This document shows, in pieces, positions 26,371 through 35,102 of a stretch of DNA of 64,000 bases. Source of the stretch: a bacterium. Lineage in GTDB: Bacteria; Armatimonadota; JACIXR01. The notes beneath the pieces were generated by a model. It was given only the letters and a program-made list of their open reading frames with translations, was not told the DNA's origin and did not search any database. Where the stretch lies: positions 62,001-126,000 of the forward strand of contig JACIXR010000009.1 of the NCBI GenBank assembly GCA_014360495.1, given 5' to 3'. A program made the position numbers and the translations under genes. Numbering within the stretch: position 1 is the first letter of the stretch; every line of letters starts with the position of its first letter.

Positions 26371-28264
26371 GAAAATCCTTTCATTTTTAGCTCCCTATTT
26401 AGGCTGGCTAATCCTTTGGTTTGTCACAATAACTTCGCGCTTGATAGTCGTTGGAAGAGAAAGGATTAAGCCTGGCTCAATCCTTGCCTCCTGGCATGGT
26501 TCTTTTTCTCTTCCCGTTTTTATCTTGCGGAAATTGCATCTAACTTGCATCGTATCCCCTTCCGAGGATGGATTGCTTCTTGAAAGATTCCTCCTGCTGA
26601 GTGGGTGTAAGGTGATAAGAGGTTCAACGCGAAAGGGAGGGGTAACAGCGCTTCGCAAGGCGAGCGAGGAGCTTAACAGGGGAGAGATATTGGGGATAAC
26701 TCCCGACGGACCGTTGGGACCGCCTCGCGTTCCCCATAAAGGGGTTCTCTTCTTAGCGAGGGAAGGACATCCAGTGATTCCCGTGGGCGTTTCCGCCGAA
26801 CCCGCCATTCGTCTTAGAACATGGGATAAACACCTTCTACCTCTTCCTTTCTCCCGCATAGTGGTTTCCTTCGGTGAGCCGATTTTTTTGAAGGGAGGGA
26901 AGGAAGAAATTGATATTATAAAGGAAGCGATAGATAGGGAAGAGGAAAACGCAGAAAGGCTGTTGAAAAGCGAAGGAAATTCCCTCTGGGAAATGCTCTT
27001 CCCTATTTTGCTCTACAATATCGCCATTTTTCTGCTTTCTCCCTTCATTCTCTTAGCCCTTTTCCTGAGGGAGGTAAAAGGAAAGCACTTGAGGGGATGG
27101 AAGGAAAGGTTTGGTTTTGTCCCTAAATCAAAGGGAGGGGTCTGGTTTCACGCTGTCTCAGTTGGAGAAGTTATGGCTGTTAAGCCGATAATAGATATAA
27201 TCACTTCCCGAGCCCCTGAAAAGAAAATATTCCTCTCCACGATAACGCATACAGGAAGGGAAACAGCAAACAAGCATCTTTCTTCCCTTGCCACAATCTT
27301 CTTTTTCCCTTTTGATATCCTACCTTTCCCCATTATAGCCCTGAAGAGACTCAAACCATCTCTCCTCTGCCTGGTTGAAACCGAGATATGGCCAAATTTG
27401 ATTTTTATAGCGAGATTGATGAACATACCCGTTCTCTTGGTCAATGGTAGGATATCCGATAAAAGCCTTCTTTCCCTCAGGGCACTTCGTTTCTTCTTTG
27501 CTCCTTTCCTCAGGCAAATTAATCTCCTTATGCAATCCGAGAGAGATGCGAGGCGGGTGGAAATGTGTGGTGGGAAAGATGTAAAGGTGTTGGGAAATAC
27601 TAAGTTCGACCAAGTTAGCGGGCTGAGGAGCATTGAGAAGTTGGAAGGTCTGCGAAGAGACCTCGGTATAAGTGAATATGAAGAGGTCCTTCTTGCCGGA
27701 AGCACACATCCAGGGGAAGAGGAGAAGGTTTTGCGGGCTTATTGGGATGTCAGGCTCTCTTATCCCGACCTTCGCTTGATAATCGCCCCTCGTCATCCGG
27801 AGAGAATCCCACAAGTGGAGGCGCTTCTCGCAAGAGAAGGTTTTTCCTTTGTGAGGAGAAGTTCTCTTCCCACCCTAACCTTAGACCCCCATTCCATCAT
27901 CCTCATTGATACTGTCGGAGAATTATCAACACTTTACGGTCTCTCAACCGTTTCCTTTGTAGGGGGTAGTTTGATTCCCAAAGGTGGACACAATATCCTT
28001 GAGCCATTGGTATGGGGGAAACCAGTGCTCTTCGGACCCTACATGAACAATTTCCGCGATATAGCGGAATTGGCGAAGAGAGAGGGGGTGGGGATAGAGG
28101 TAAGAAACGAGAAGGAATTGGGGGAGAAAATCAAGCTCCTTTTATCCCTTCCCTCCTGGAGGAAGGAGATAGAGGAGAAGGCATTGGCTTTGATAGAGAG
28201 GATGCGCGGTGCAGGAAATAGATATGCTGATTTCATTTTAACTCTCCTTGCAGAGCAAAAATAA
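26354..28264 (+). CDS. waaA: Fusion of DUF374 acyltransferase-like domain and Kdo transferase (WaaA/KdtA)
   Basis: A 636-residue two-domain membrane-associated protein. Residues about 1-200 are a DUF374/LPLAT-type domain: ILASWHGSFSLPVF (HxxxF-type site), RGSTRKGGVTALRKA and ITPDGPLGPPRVPHKG. Residues about 210-636 are the GT30 Kdo transferase: a membrane anchor, then GVWFHAVSVGEV, FLSTITHTGRE, ETEIWPNLIF and GGSLIPKGGHNILEPLVWGKPV. WaaA adds Kdo from CMP-Kdo to the lipid A precursor. The ATG overlaps the exporter gene by 17 bases and lpxK follows directly. The fused acyltransferase-like part suggests late acylation in the same polypeptide; its activity is inferred only. Confidence 0.88.
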   Translation: MRRVVEKILSFLAPYLGWLILWFVTITSRLIVVGRERIKPGSILASWHGSFSLPVFILRKLHLTCIVSPSEDGLLLERFLLLSGCKVIRGSTRKGGVTALRKASEELNRGEILGITPDGPLGPPRVPHKGVLFLAREGHPVIPVGVSAEPAIRLRTWDKHLLPLPFSRIVVSFGEPIFLKGGKEEIDIIKEAIDREEENAERLLKSEGNSLWEMLFPILLYNIAIFLLSPFILLALFLREVKGKHLRGWKERFGFVPKSKGGVWFHAVSVGEVMAVKPIIDIITSRAPEKKIFLSTITHTGRETANKHLSSLATIFFFPFDILPFPIIALKRLKPSLLCLVETEIWPNLIFIARLMNIPVLLVNGRISDKSLLSLRALRFFFAPFLRQINLLMQSERDARRVEMCGGKDVKVLGNTKFDQVSGLRSIEKLEGLRRDLGISEYEEVLLAGSTHPGEEEKVLRAYWDVRLSYPDLRLIIAPRHPERIPQVEALLAREGFSFVRRSSLPTLTLDPHSIILIDTVGELSTLYGLSTVSFVGGSLIPKGGHNILEPLVWGKPVLFGPYMNNFRDIAELAKREGVGIEVRNEKELGEKIKLLLSLPSWRKEIEEKALALIERMRGAGNRYADFILTLLAEQK

Positions 28265-29329
28265 ATGAGGATTGAAGAACTCTGGAGAAAAGCGATTAGC
28301 GGGGAAAAGGGCTTTTTCTATGACCTTTTTCGTTTCTTGCTACATATGTTATCTTTTCTTTATCTCCCTCTGTTCGTTCTTTTCCGGTGGGCACAGAGCC
28401 TTCGTCCAGTGAAGCTTCCCTGCCCCGTTATCAGCATAGGGAACCTAACCCTTGGCGGAACGGGAAAGACTTCCCTCGCAATTCTTTTAGCGAGGCGTTT
28501 GGAGGAGATGGGATATAAAGTTGCAATACTCTGCACAGGGTATGGCGGGAAAAGCCAAGGGAAAGTGAGGGGAAAGGGAGTAAAAGAAGTGGGGGATGAA
28601 GCTTTTCTCCTCTCTGCGAATCTGGAAAAGGGGGATGTCTGGGCGGGAAGGGATAGAGTGAAGATGGCGTGGGAAGCCATTAAAGAAGGGGCAGAAGTGA
28701 TAATATTGGACGATGCGATGCAATATTTCCGCATAGAGAAGGACCTTGAAATAGCGATGCTTAACGCTTTCTCTCCATTTGGATATGGTTATCTTTTTCC
28801 TCGTGGTTCCCTTAGGGAGCCTATCACCGGTTTGAGGAGAGCGCAGGTCATAATCTTAAACAATGCGGATGCTGTGGATGATAAAGGGGAGATAATAGAG
28901 AGGATAAGGAGAATAAATCCTTCCGCCCTCATTTTTGAGGCGAATTACAGGTCCAAAGAGCTTACAGAGACAAGGGAAGGAACAATTAGGGGATTGGACT
29001 GGCTAAAAGGGAAAAAGGTGATGGGTGTGGCTGGCATAGGATGTCCAGAGGGATTTAGGAAGACGCTTGAGGGGTTAGCGGGAGAGGTTTATTTTAAAGC
29101 TTTTCCCGACCATTACGATTTTAAAAGAAAAGACATCATTTCCCTTTTGAGTGAGGCTAAAATGAAAGGGCTTTCCGCCATAGTGATGACGGAGAAAGAT
29201 GGAATAAAGATAAAGGAATTAATGGGAAAGGAACTGCCACAGGAGGTTCCTTTTTTCGTTCTTCGGGTGGAGCTTGTCATCTCCCCGCACGAGCCTTTTT
29301 GGAGAAAGATACGCTCAGTTTTGTTTTAA
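28265..29329 (+). CDS. lpxK: Tetraacyldisaccharide 4'-kinase
   Basis: A 354-residue inner-membrane-associated kinase that phosphorylates the 4' position of the lipid A disaccharide. The P-loop is GNLTLGGTGKTSLAILLA (about residue 66), with an N-terminal membrane helix at about 20-40. ILCTGYGGKSQGK, VGDEAFLLS, VIILDDAMQYFRIEKDLEIA and LFPRGSLREP are LpxK-family motifs. The DD of ILDDAMQ replaces the DDGFQ commonly seen, a mild variant. It starts immediately after the WaaA fusion stop, so the three lipid A genes form one operon. Confidence 0.93.
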   Translation: MRIEELWRKAISGEKGFFYDLFRFLLHMLSFLYLPLFVLFRWAQSLRPVKLPCPVISIGNLTLGGTGKTSLAILLARRLEEMGYKVAILCTGYGGKSQGKVRGKGVKEVGDEAFLLSANLEKGDVWAGRDRVKMAWEAIKEGAEVIILDDAMQYFRIEKDLEIAMLNAFSPFGYGYLFPRGSLREPITGLRRAQVIILNNADAVDDKGEIIERIRRINPSALIFEANYRSKELTETREGTIRGLDWLKGKKVMGVAGIGCPEGFRKTLEGLAGEVYFKAFPDHYDFKRKDIISLLSEAKMKGLSAIVMTEKDGIKIKELMGKELPQEVPFFVLRVELVISPHEPFWRKIRSVLF

Positions 29330-29349
29330 ATAGAGTGCACTCTTTTCAG

Positions 29350-29378
29350 TTGTCAATATATTGCTCATAAAATATAAT
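29350..29378 (+). promoter_or_regulatory. Promoter of htpX
   Basis: TTGTCA (29350-29355), 17 bases, perfect TATAAT (29373-29378). TGGAGGTG follows, 6 to 8 bases before the ATG at 29399. Confidence 0.72.
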
Positions 29379-29398
29379 TTTTAAATGGAGGTGTTGCG

Positions 29399-30259
29399 AT
29401 GAACACTTTCAAAACGTTCTTGTTTATGCTCTTTCTTACCCTTCTCCTTGTTGCAATAGGGAGCATCTGGGGAAGGGATGGAATGCTTATAGCCCTCTTT
29501 TTCGCTGGAGGCTTGAATTTTCTTTCCTACTACTTCTCTGACAAGCTCGTTTTAGCTATGTATGGAGCACAGGAGGTTTCACCATCCGACCCAGAGGGAC
29601 AGCTATTGTACCCAATAGTGGAGGAGCTATCTGCATCCGCAGGAATACCCACTCCTCGCGTTTACATCGTTCCCCATAGCTCACCTAATGCCTTTGCAAC
29701 GGGTCGGAATCCCCAGAACTCCGCCGTCGCTGTAACGGCGGGACTATTGAAGCTTCTCAATCCCCAAGAAATAAAGGGAGTTTTAGCCCACGAGATATCT
29801 CATATCAAGCATAGGGACACCCTTATTGCTGTGATAGCTGCTACATTAGCTGGAGCAATAATGCTGCTTGCCCGTATGCTCTTCTTCTTTGCCCCCGTAG
29901 CGGGAGATGACAGGGAAGGGAATATACTGGCGGTAGTCGCGATGGTTTTCCTCGCGATCTTCGCTCCCCTTGCAGCTCTTCTAATTCAGATGGCGATATC
30001 TCGCTCCCGAGAATACGCGGCGGATGAATCGGGAGCAAAAATTTCGGGCAATCCTCTTTATCTTGCCAGCGCGCTTGAGAAACTGCAGGCTGCAGCGAGA
30101 ATGATACCCCTTCCCGCCTCCCCAAATACAGCACATCTCTTCATAGTGAATCCTTTAAGGGGTGGGGATTTCATCGTTCGCCTCTTCTCCACCCACCCTC
30201 CAATAGAGGAGAGAGTGAAAAGGTTGAAAGAAATGGCCTATTCAATGGGGGTAAGGTGA
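29399..30259 (+). CDS. htpX: Membrane zinc metalloprotease HtpX (M48)
   Basis: A 286-residue M48B protease of the inner membrane. Two transmembrane helices (about 8-45) precede the catalytic part; the zinc site is GVLAHEISHIKHRD (HExxH), with the third ligand in SREYAADESGA. Two further hydrophobic segments lie between about 140 and 200. It degrades misfolded membrane proteins. It is monocistronic or co-transcribed with the signal peptidase, whose apparent start is 9 bases after its stop. Confidence 0.95.
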   Translation: MNTFKTFLFMLFLTLLLVAIGSIWGRDGMLIALFFAGGLNFLSYYFSDKLVLAMYGAQEVSPSDPEGQLLYPIVEELSASAGIPTPRVYIVPHSSPNAFATGRNPQNSAVAVTAGLLKLLNPQEIKGVLAHEISHIKHRDTLIAVIAATLAGAIMLLARMLFFFAPVAGDDREGNILAVVAMVFLAIFAPLAALLIQMAISRSREYAADESGAKISGNPLYLASALEKLQAAARMIPLPASPNTAHLFIVNPLRGGDFIVRLFSTHPPIEERVKRLKEMAYSMGVR

Positions 30260-30268
30260 GGAGAAGAA

Positions 30269-30802
30269 ATTCGGATATCGTCCGAGGATTATAAAAAGAA
30301 GAAAAGGGGAGTTTGGGGACTATTAATAGCTGTTGTTTTGGGATTGATTGCTGGACTTCTCATAAGGAAGTATCTCTTTTTCACTGCTGTTGTTACATTA
30401 AGCTCTATGGAGCCTACCCTTTTGCCTGGCGACCGTTTGCTTGTTGAAAGAGTAGGTCCAAATAGTGCACTTCGAAATGGAGAGATAATCGTCCTGGAGG
30501 ACCCTTTTCGTAAAGGGGAAACAATCATTAAGCGACTCATTGCCCAAGGGGATAGTTGGGTAGCAATCTATCGGGGGACGGTTTTCGTCAATGGGCAGCC
30601 TTTATATGAACCCTATATACAGGAGCCTCCCCTTTATATCCTTCCACCTGTTTATGTTCCGCCAGGCTATATCTTCGTTTTGGGGGACAATAGGAACCGA
30701 AGCGAGGATTCCTCAGATTACGGACCGATTAGAAGGGATTTGGTCAAGGGAGTGGTGGTAGCCATCATCTGGCCATTGAAAAGGATAAAAAGCTTCTACT
30801 AA
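30269..30802 (+). CDS. lepB: Signal peptidase I, probably starting at ATT
   Basis: A 177-residue S26 peptidase that removes signal peptides from exported proteins. TLSSMEPTLLPGDRL holds the catalytic Ser, GETIIKRLIAQ the Lys, and VLGDNRNRSEDSSDYGPI is the C-terminal family box. The nearest standard start, a TTG at 30338, would cut the membrane anchor in half. The frame is open upstream to the htpX stop and encodes YKKKKRG followed by a full hydrophobic helix, the normal N-terminus. The only start-like codon with a good ribosome site there is ATT at 30269, five bases after GAGGAG (30258-30263). ATA 30275 is less likely. Confidence 0.85.
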   Translation: MRISSEDYKKKKRGVWGLLIAVVLGLIAGLLIRKYLFFTAVVTLSSMEPTLLPGDRLLVERVGPNSALRNGEIIVLEDPFRKGETIIKRLIAQGDSWVAIYRGTVFVNGQPLYEPYIQEPPLYILPPVYVPPGYIFVLGDNRNRSEDSSDYGPIRRDLVKGVVVAIIWPLKRIKSFY

Positions 30803-30826
30803 ATTTAAAGGAAAGGAGAGAAGAAG

Positions 30827-31192
30827 ATGAACAAGGGAATTCCTTTCTGGATGGCTTTATCAATAGCGCTTTTGTTGGGAGTTGCAGGGCAGATAAGTTT
30901 GAAATGGGGAGTTAGGCAAGAAGGGAAGTTGGCGGGATTTAACATTCAATTCCTTCGCGCTTTCTTTAATCCCTGGGTTTTGTTGGGGTTATTTGCTTAT
31001 GCTGTCTCAAGTCTTTTTTGGCTAATCTCCATTTCCCAGGCGGAGCTTTCCTTCGTTTATCCCTTCATCAGTCTGAATTTCGCCCTCATAGCCCTTCTTT
31101 CCTGGCTCATTTTCAACGACGCTATGGGTCCGTATAGGCTATTAGGAATATTCCTCATCTGTCTTGGTGTGATATTCGTTTCCCTGAGTTGA
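30827..31192 (+). CDS. Small four-TM drug/metabolite transporter-like protein (SMR/EamA type)
   Basis: A 121-residue integral membrane protein with four transmembrane helices, the size of an SMR/ArnE-type half transporter. GVAGQISLKWGVRQEG in the first helix and SLFWLISISQAELSFVYPF in the middle match the EamA/ArnE flippase subset, where a quarter-size subunit pairs with another. The sequence LGIFLICLGVIFVSLS closes the fourth helix. A Glu appears in the third helix region (AELSF) and not in the first, unlike EmrE, so multidrug export is unlikely. Lipid-linked sugar flipping is a plausible role; the partner is not visible. AAAGGAGAG precedes the ATG. Confidence 0.7.
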   Translation: MNKGIPFWMALSIALLLGVAGQISLKWGVRQEGKLAGFNIQFLRAFFNPWVLLGLFAYAVSSLFWLISISQAELSFVYPFISLNFALIALLSWLIFNDAMGPYRLLGIFLICLGVIFVSLS

Positions 31193-31276
31193 ACGGTTCC
31201 CATTCGCTTCGTTCCTCTCAATTGGCATTAGGCTCGGAATGAGGGAAACGAGTTCAAGTTTCTCATTTATGAGTTT

Positions 31277-31282
31277 TATAAT
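31277..31282 (+). promoter_or_regulatory. Candidate -10 box of the YfhO-like gene
   Basis: A perfect TATAAT lies 15 bases before the ATG at 31298, with no convincing -35 and no ribosome site. The gap 31193-31276 otherwise contains only a degenerate inverted repeat (TTCCCATTC ... GAATGAGGGAA). Confidence 0.4.
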
Positions 31283-31297
31283 ATTAAAAACATCGCT

Positions 31298-33538
31298 ATG
31301 CCAACTTCTCGGAAACATTCAAAAAAGCCTTTGGTGAAGCATTTAAAGGGCGATTATTTCTCCCTTCTCGCTCTCTTTTGCCTTGCAATCATTTTAATGG
31401 GAAAGGTTTTTCTCGGCTATGCCTTTCTCCCCGCTGATATGCTCTACCATTTCCAGCCCTGGGGAGAAACCAAAATGCCCGAAAAAGATTATCAATGGAA
31501 TCCCCTCCTCTGGGATAGCATCGCCCAATTCTATCCCTGGCGTTCTTTCCTCGGGGAAAGCCTAAAGAAGGGATTCCTACCACTCTGGAACCCTTATCAA
31601 TTCTGCGGAACCCCCTTCTACGCCAATGGGCAATCAGCAATCTTCTACCCCTTCAATTGGCTAACCGCTATACTGGGGAAAATGTTTATGGGAATAAACG
31701 CTTTCCTCCATTTGTTCTTAGCCGGTTTCTTTCTCTATCTCTTTCTGAGAAAGGTAAATGTCTCTCCCTTCGCTTCCCTTGTAGCCTCTACTTCCTATAT
31801 GTTGAGTGGTTTCGTTACCGCTTGGCTTCCCTTGCCAACGGTTGCGAGCTCTTTCGTCTGGGCTCCCCTTTCCCTATTAGCTATTGAACTCTCATTTGAA
31901 GGTAAGCTCTTTAAATCGTTCATCCTCTCTGCCCTTTCCATATCCCTCAGCGCTCTCGGAGGGCATCCTCAATATCTTCTTTATACCGTTTGGCTTTTCC
32001 TCATTTATATCGTCCTTCGCCTCCTCTGGGAAAAGAGGGTTTCCCTTGCCCAACCCTTCACTCCTCTCATTGGTGCAGGAATCGGTCTCCTTCTCTCTTC
32101 CGTTTCCCTTCTTCCTCTATTTGAGTTTTCCCGCCTTTCACATAGAGCCCCCACAGTCGATTGGTCCGCCTATAAAGCCTACATTTCCCTTTCCCTCCCA
32201 TTGGAAAGGCTACTTGGTTTATTTCTTCCCAACTTCTTCGGGAACCCCGCCAATGGAAATTATTGGGGGGCAGGGGAGTACATAGAATATGCTCTATATA
32301 TTGGCTTGATACCTCTATTTTTCCTTCCCTTTGCCTTTAAAGATAAAAGGAAATTCGCCCTTCCTTTGTTGATAATATCGCTTTTATCTCTCCTTATGAT
32401 GATAGGCACTCCCCTAAACATCCCATTTTACTTTCTCTTTCCCTTATGGAGCAAGACCGGCTCCCCCGCTCGCTTGATAGCAGTGTTCTCGCTTTGTCTT
32501 TCCATCCTCTCGGGGATTGGGTTGGAAAACGCGCTCACAATAAATATCTCAAAACGCTCCATTTTACTCGTTGCTTTAGCTATCATAATCTTCCCTTTCA
32601 TTCTTTTCCCCCTATCGGTTAGAGAAGAACCCTTTTGCATGGTCAGAGCTGTTTCTCCTTCTTTTCCTTATCTGGATTTCTCAAAACTCGTTGCCATCCC
32701 TCTGATTCTCTATTTAGTTTTCCATTTCAAAAAGAAAATGCTTCCCTACATTCTTCTTCCTCTTCTCCTTTTCGACCTTCTCCCCATTTCCCTCTCTCAC
32801 CTTTATTTCACCAAAAAGGAGGATGTCTTCCCTAGATTGGAGGGGATTCCAAAGGATGGTATCTATAGGATAATGGCGATAACTCCCAATTGGTCCTTAT
32901 ACAGATATCCTCACGCTTGCCTTCCTCCCAATACCCCTATGCTCTATCGCCTATTTGATGTAGCGGGATATGATAGCCTTTTTCTCCTTTATTATAAAAA
33001 CTTTCTTGATGAGCTTGAAGGTAAGAACAGCGCTCCCGTGGAAAACGGTAATATGCTTCTTCCTTCATCCGTTAAGGAGGAGAATCTTCGCTTATTGGGC
33101 GTGAAATACGTCATAAGCCCGATTTACATAGACGCTGAGCATCTGCGATTGATAAAGGCTGGAGAAACGAAGGTCTATATCTATAAAGGCAATCCCCTGA
33201 GATTCAATTTAGTGGATAGGGAATTTTACCCTCAGGGGAAGTTGAGATTGATGAGCTACGAGCCAAATAGAGCAGAATTTGAGATTGAAGCAGAAAAGGA
33301 AGGCTATTTCATCTTAAATGATACATTTTATCCGGGCTGGAAAGCCTATCTTGATGGAAAAGAAACGAAGATTCTCCCATTTCATGTCTTTAGGAGCGTT
33401 TCCATCCCAAAGGGAAGACATAGCCTCGCTTTTGTCTTTCGTCCTTTCATTTACAAATTAAGCTTGTATAGTACCCTTCTTTCCCTCCTATTGATTTGTT
33501 CTTTTATTTCCTTTAAAATATTTTTAACAAGGAGGTGA
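31298..33538 (+). CDS. YfhO-family polytopic membrane protein
   Basis: A 746-residue membrane protein with about 12 to 13 transmembrane helices. GYAFLPADMLYHFQPW, LWDSIAQFYPWRSFLGESL, FLPLWNPYQFCGTPFYANGQSAIF (family motif region, residues about 95-120) and GGHPQYLLY are typical of YfhO and related GT-C-fold proteins. The C-terminal part (about 560-710) is extracytoplasmic, with FILNDTFYPGWKAYLDGKE, another YfhO hallmark. Characterised members modify envelope glycopolymers using lipid-linked sugars. Neither substrate nor partner is evident here. Confidence 0.82.
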   Translation: MPTSRKHSKKPLVKHLKGDYFSLLALFCLAIILMGKVFLGYAFLPADMLYHFQPWGETKMPEKDYQWNPLLWDSIAQFYPWRSFLGESLKKGFLPLWNPYQFCGTPFYANGQSAIFYPFNWLTAILGKMFMGINAFLHLFLAGFFLYLFLRKVNVSPFASLVASTSYMLSGFVTAWLPLPTVASSFVWAPLSLLAIELSFEGKLFKSFILSALSISLSALGGHPQYLLYTVWLFLIYIVLRLLWEKRVSLAQPFTPLIGAGIGLLLSSVSLLPLFEFSRLSHRAPTVDWSAYKAYISLSLPLERLLGLFLPNFFGNPANGNYWGAGEYIEYALYIGLIPLFFLPFAFKDKRKFALPLLIISLLSLLMMIGTPLNIPFYFLFPLWSKTGSPARLIAVFSLCLSILSGIGLENALTINISKRSILLVALAIIIFPFILFPLSVREEPFCMVRAVSPSFPYLDFSKLVAIPLILYLVFHFKKKMLPYILLPLLLFDLLPISLSHLYFTKKEDVFPRLEGIPKDGIYRIMAITPNWSLYRYPHACLPPNTPMLYRLFDVAGYDSLFLLYYKNFLDELEGKNSAPVENGNMLLPSSVKEENLRLLGVKYVISPIYIDAEHLRLIKAGETKVYIYKGNPLRFNLVDREFYPQGKLRLMSYEPNRAEFEIEAEKEGYFILNDTFYPGWKAYLDGKETKILPFHVFRSVSIPKGRHSLAFVFRPFIYKLSLYSTLLSLLLICSFISFKIFLTRR

Positions 33539-33544
33539 ATTGAA

Positions 33545-34489
33545 ATGAAAAAGCTATTGGTAATATTTATGGCCTTAGCGGTTTGTATTGCGTTAGGGGC
33601 TAGCAAAAACCTGTTGACTTTCAAGGTCCTGGATGAGCCATTCAGCTCTGTTGTGAAGATGATTGAGGAGAAAGCGAAGGTGGAGATAGTTGTTCTGAAT
33701 CCCATTGAGGGCAAGGTTTCCTTGGAGGCGAATAAGGCGACGATTGAGGAGGTTTTGGACGCACTTACACGCCAGGTGTCAGCGAGATGGGTGGAAGGAT
33801 ATTTAATCACGACTAAGAAATGCGAGATGCCGAGGAAATTGGGAGGACCATATGTTTCCTTACAAGTTAAAGAGGGGACACAGGCGAGCGATGTTTTCAA
33901 GTCCCTTGAGGAAGCGAGCAATGTCAAGATTTTAGTGAACCCCGATGTTAAGGGAACGGTTCCCTCCCTCAAGTTCAAGAACCAGAAATTGGAGAGGATA
34001 CTAAACAGGATTTGTTCTTCCCTGGGTGTATATTGGCAGAAAGTTTATATAGTAAGCAAACCTCAGGTAGTGGTTGATTGGGAGAAGTTCCTATCCGAGC
34101 AAAGTGGAGGGGAACAGGGGCAAGTCCCAACTGGAGAACAAGGACAGCAGAGGCCTGGTCAAGGATTCAGGGAACAATACCAAAGATTCCTCCAACTCTC
34201 TCCTGAGGAGAGGGTAAATTTGATGAGCAACTTATTTGACCGTCTCTTTTCACTTTCACCTGACCAGAGGGATAGGATAATTCAAAGGGTTGCGGTGTTC
34301 CTCGCCAACGCTGTGAGTGGTTTTCTTTCCCTTCCACCCGAGCGTCAAAGGGAGGTAGCGAGATTCGCTATGCCGATACTGGAGGCGGGGGCAGCCGCTT
34401 ATAATCGCCTGCCAGCCGATAAGCGTCAGCTTTTGCGACCTTGGGTGGATGCCTTCGCTCCCTTGGAAGGATATCGTCCACCCCGTTAA
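33545..34489 (+). CDS. Exported protein with two secretin/TonB short N-terminal (STN)-like domains
   Basis: A 314-residue exported protein. Residues 1-19 are a signal peptide. Two related modules follow: residues about 22-80 (VLDEPFSSVVKMIEEKAKV, ATIEEVLDALTRQV) and about 98-170 (ASDVFKSLEEASNVKILV, KLERILNRICSSLGVYW), each with the beta-alpha-beta pattern of STN domains found in secretins and TonB receptors. A Gln/Gly-rich linker (about 185-215) leads to a helical C-terminus with repeated LSPEER, LSPDQRD, LPPERQRE and LPADKRQ units. There is no secretin pore domain, so it may bind other envelope proteins. AGGAGGTG precedes the ATG. Confidence 0.65.
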   Translation: MKKLLVIFMALAVCIALGASKNLLTFKVLDEPFSSVVKMIEEKAKVEIVVLNPIEGKVSLEANKATIEEVLDALTRQVSARWVEGYLITTKKCEMPRKLGGPYVSLQVKEGTQASDVFKSLEEASNVKILVNPDVKGTVPSLKFKNQKLERILNRICSSLGVYWQKVYIVSKPQVVVDWEKFLSEQSGGEQGQVPTGEQGQQRPGQGFREQYQRFLQLSPEERVNLMSNLFDRLFSLSPDQRDRIIQRVAVFLANAVSGFLSLPPERQREVARFAMPILEAGAAAYNRLPADKRQLLRPWVDAFAPLEGYRPPR

Positions 34490-34509
34490 TTTAAAAAGGG
34501 GGGATTGAA

Positions 34510-35097
34510 ATGGCGGTTAAGCGAATCCTTATGCTTGTAGGGGATTTCGTTGAGGATTATGAAGTGATGGTTCCCTATCAGATGCTGACGATGGTGGGGC
34601 ATAGAGTGGATGTTGTATGCCCTGGGAAAAGGGCGGGGGAAACAGTGAAGACAGCAGTGCACGACTTCACGGGAGAGCAGACATACAGCGAGAAGCCTGG
34701 GCACAATTTCCTCCTCAACGCGACATTTGCTCAAGTTGAGCCGAGCGAATACGATGGCTTGGTGATTCCCGGAGGGAGGGCTCCCGAGTATATCCGTCTC
34801 AATGAGAGAGTAATCTCCATAGTTCGCCATTTTATGGAGAAGAAGAAGCCAATTGCTTCAATCTGCCACGGACAGCAGGTTCTCGCGGCTGCTGGGGTTT
34901 TAAAGGGGAAATCCTGCACAGCCTATCCCGCAATTAAACCCGATTTAATCAATGCGGGAGCTAAATGGGTTGAGCCCAACGAGACCCTTTCAAACGCGGT
35001 CGTTGATGAAAATCTCGTTACTGCTCCCGCTTGGCCAGCCCATCCGGAATGGATTAGGAAATTCCTCGAGCTTTTAGGAACAAAGATAGAGCCGTAA
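34510..35097 (+). CDS. DJ-1/PfpI family protein
   Basis: A 195-residue single-domain protein of the DJ-1/PfpI superfamily. [21 protein letters not shown] supplies the conserved Glu, [16 protein letters not shown] the oxyanion loop, and [14 protein letters not shown] the reactive Cys (nucleophile elbow) followed by His. This GDFVEDYE subgroup is often annotated as intracellular protease or glyoxalase/deglycase, but activity cannot be predicted firmly. GGGGGG-like GGGGATTG sequence precedes the ATG at 34510. It converges on the minus-strand queuosine operon with 5 bases between stops. Confidence 0.85.
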   Translation: MAVKRILMLVGDFVEDYEVMVPYQMLTMVGHRVDVVCPGKRAGETVKTAVHDFTGEQTYSEKPGHNFLLNATFAQVEPSEYDGLVIPGGRAPEYIRLNERVISIVRHFMEKKKPIASICHGQQVLAAAGVLKGKSCTAYPAIKPDLINAGAKWVEPNETLSNAVVDENLVTAPAWPAHPEWIRKFLELLGTKIEP

Positions 35098-35102
35098 AGG
35101 AA

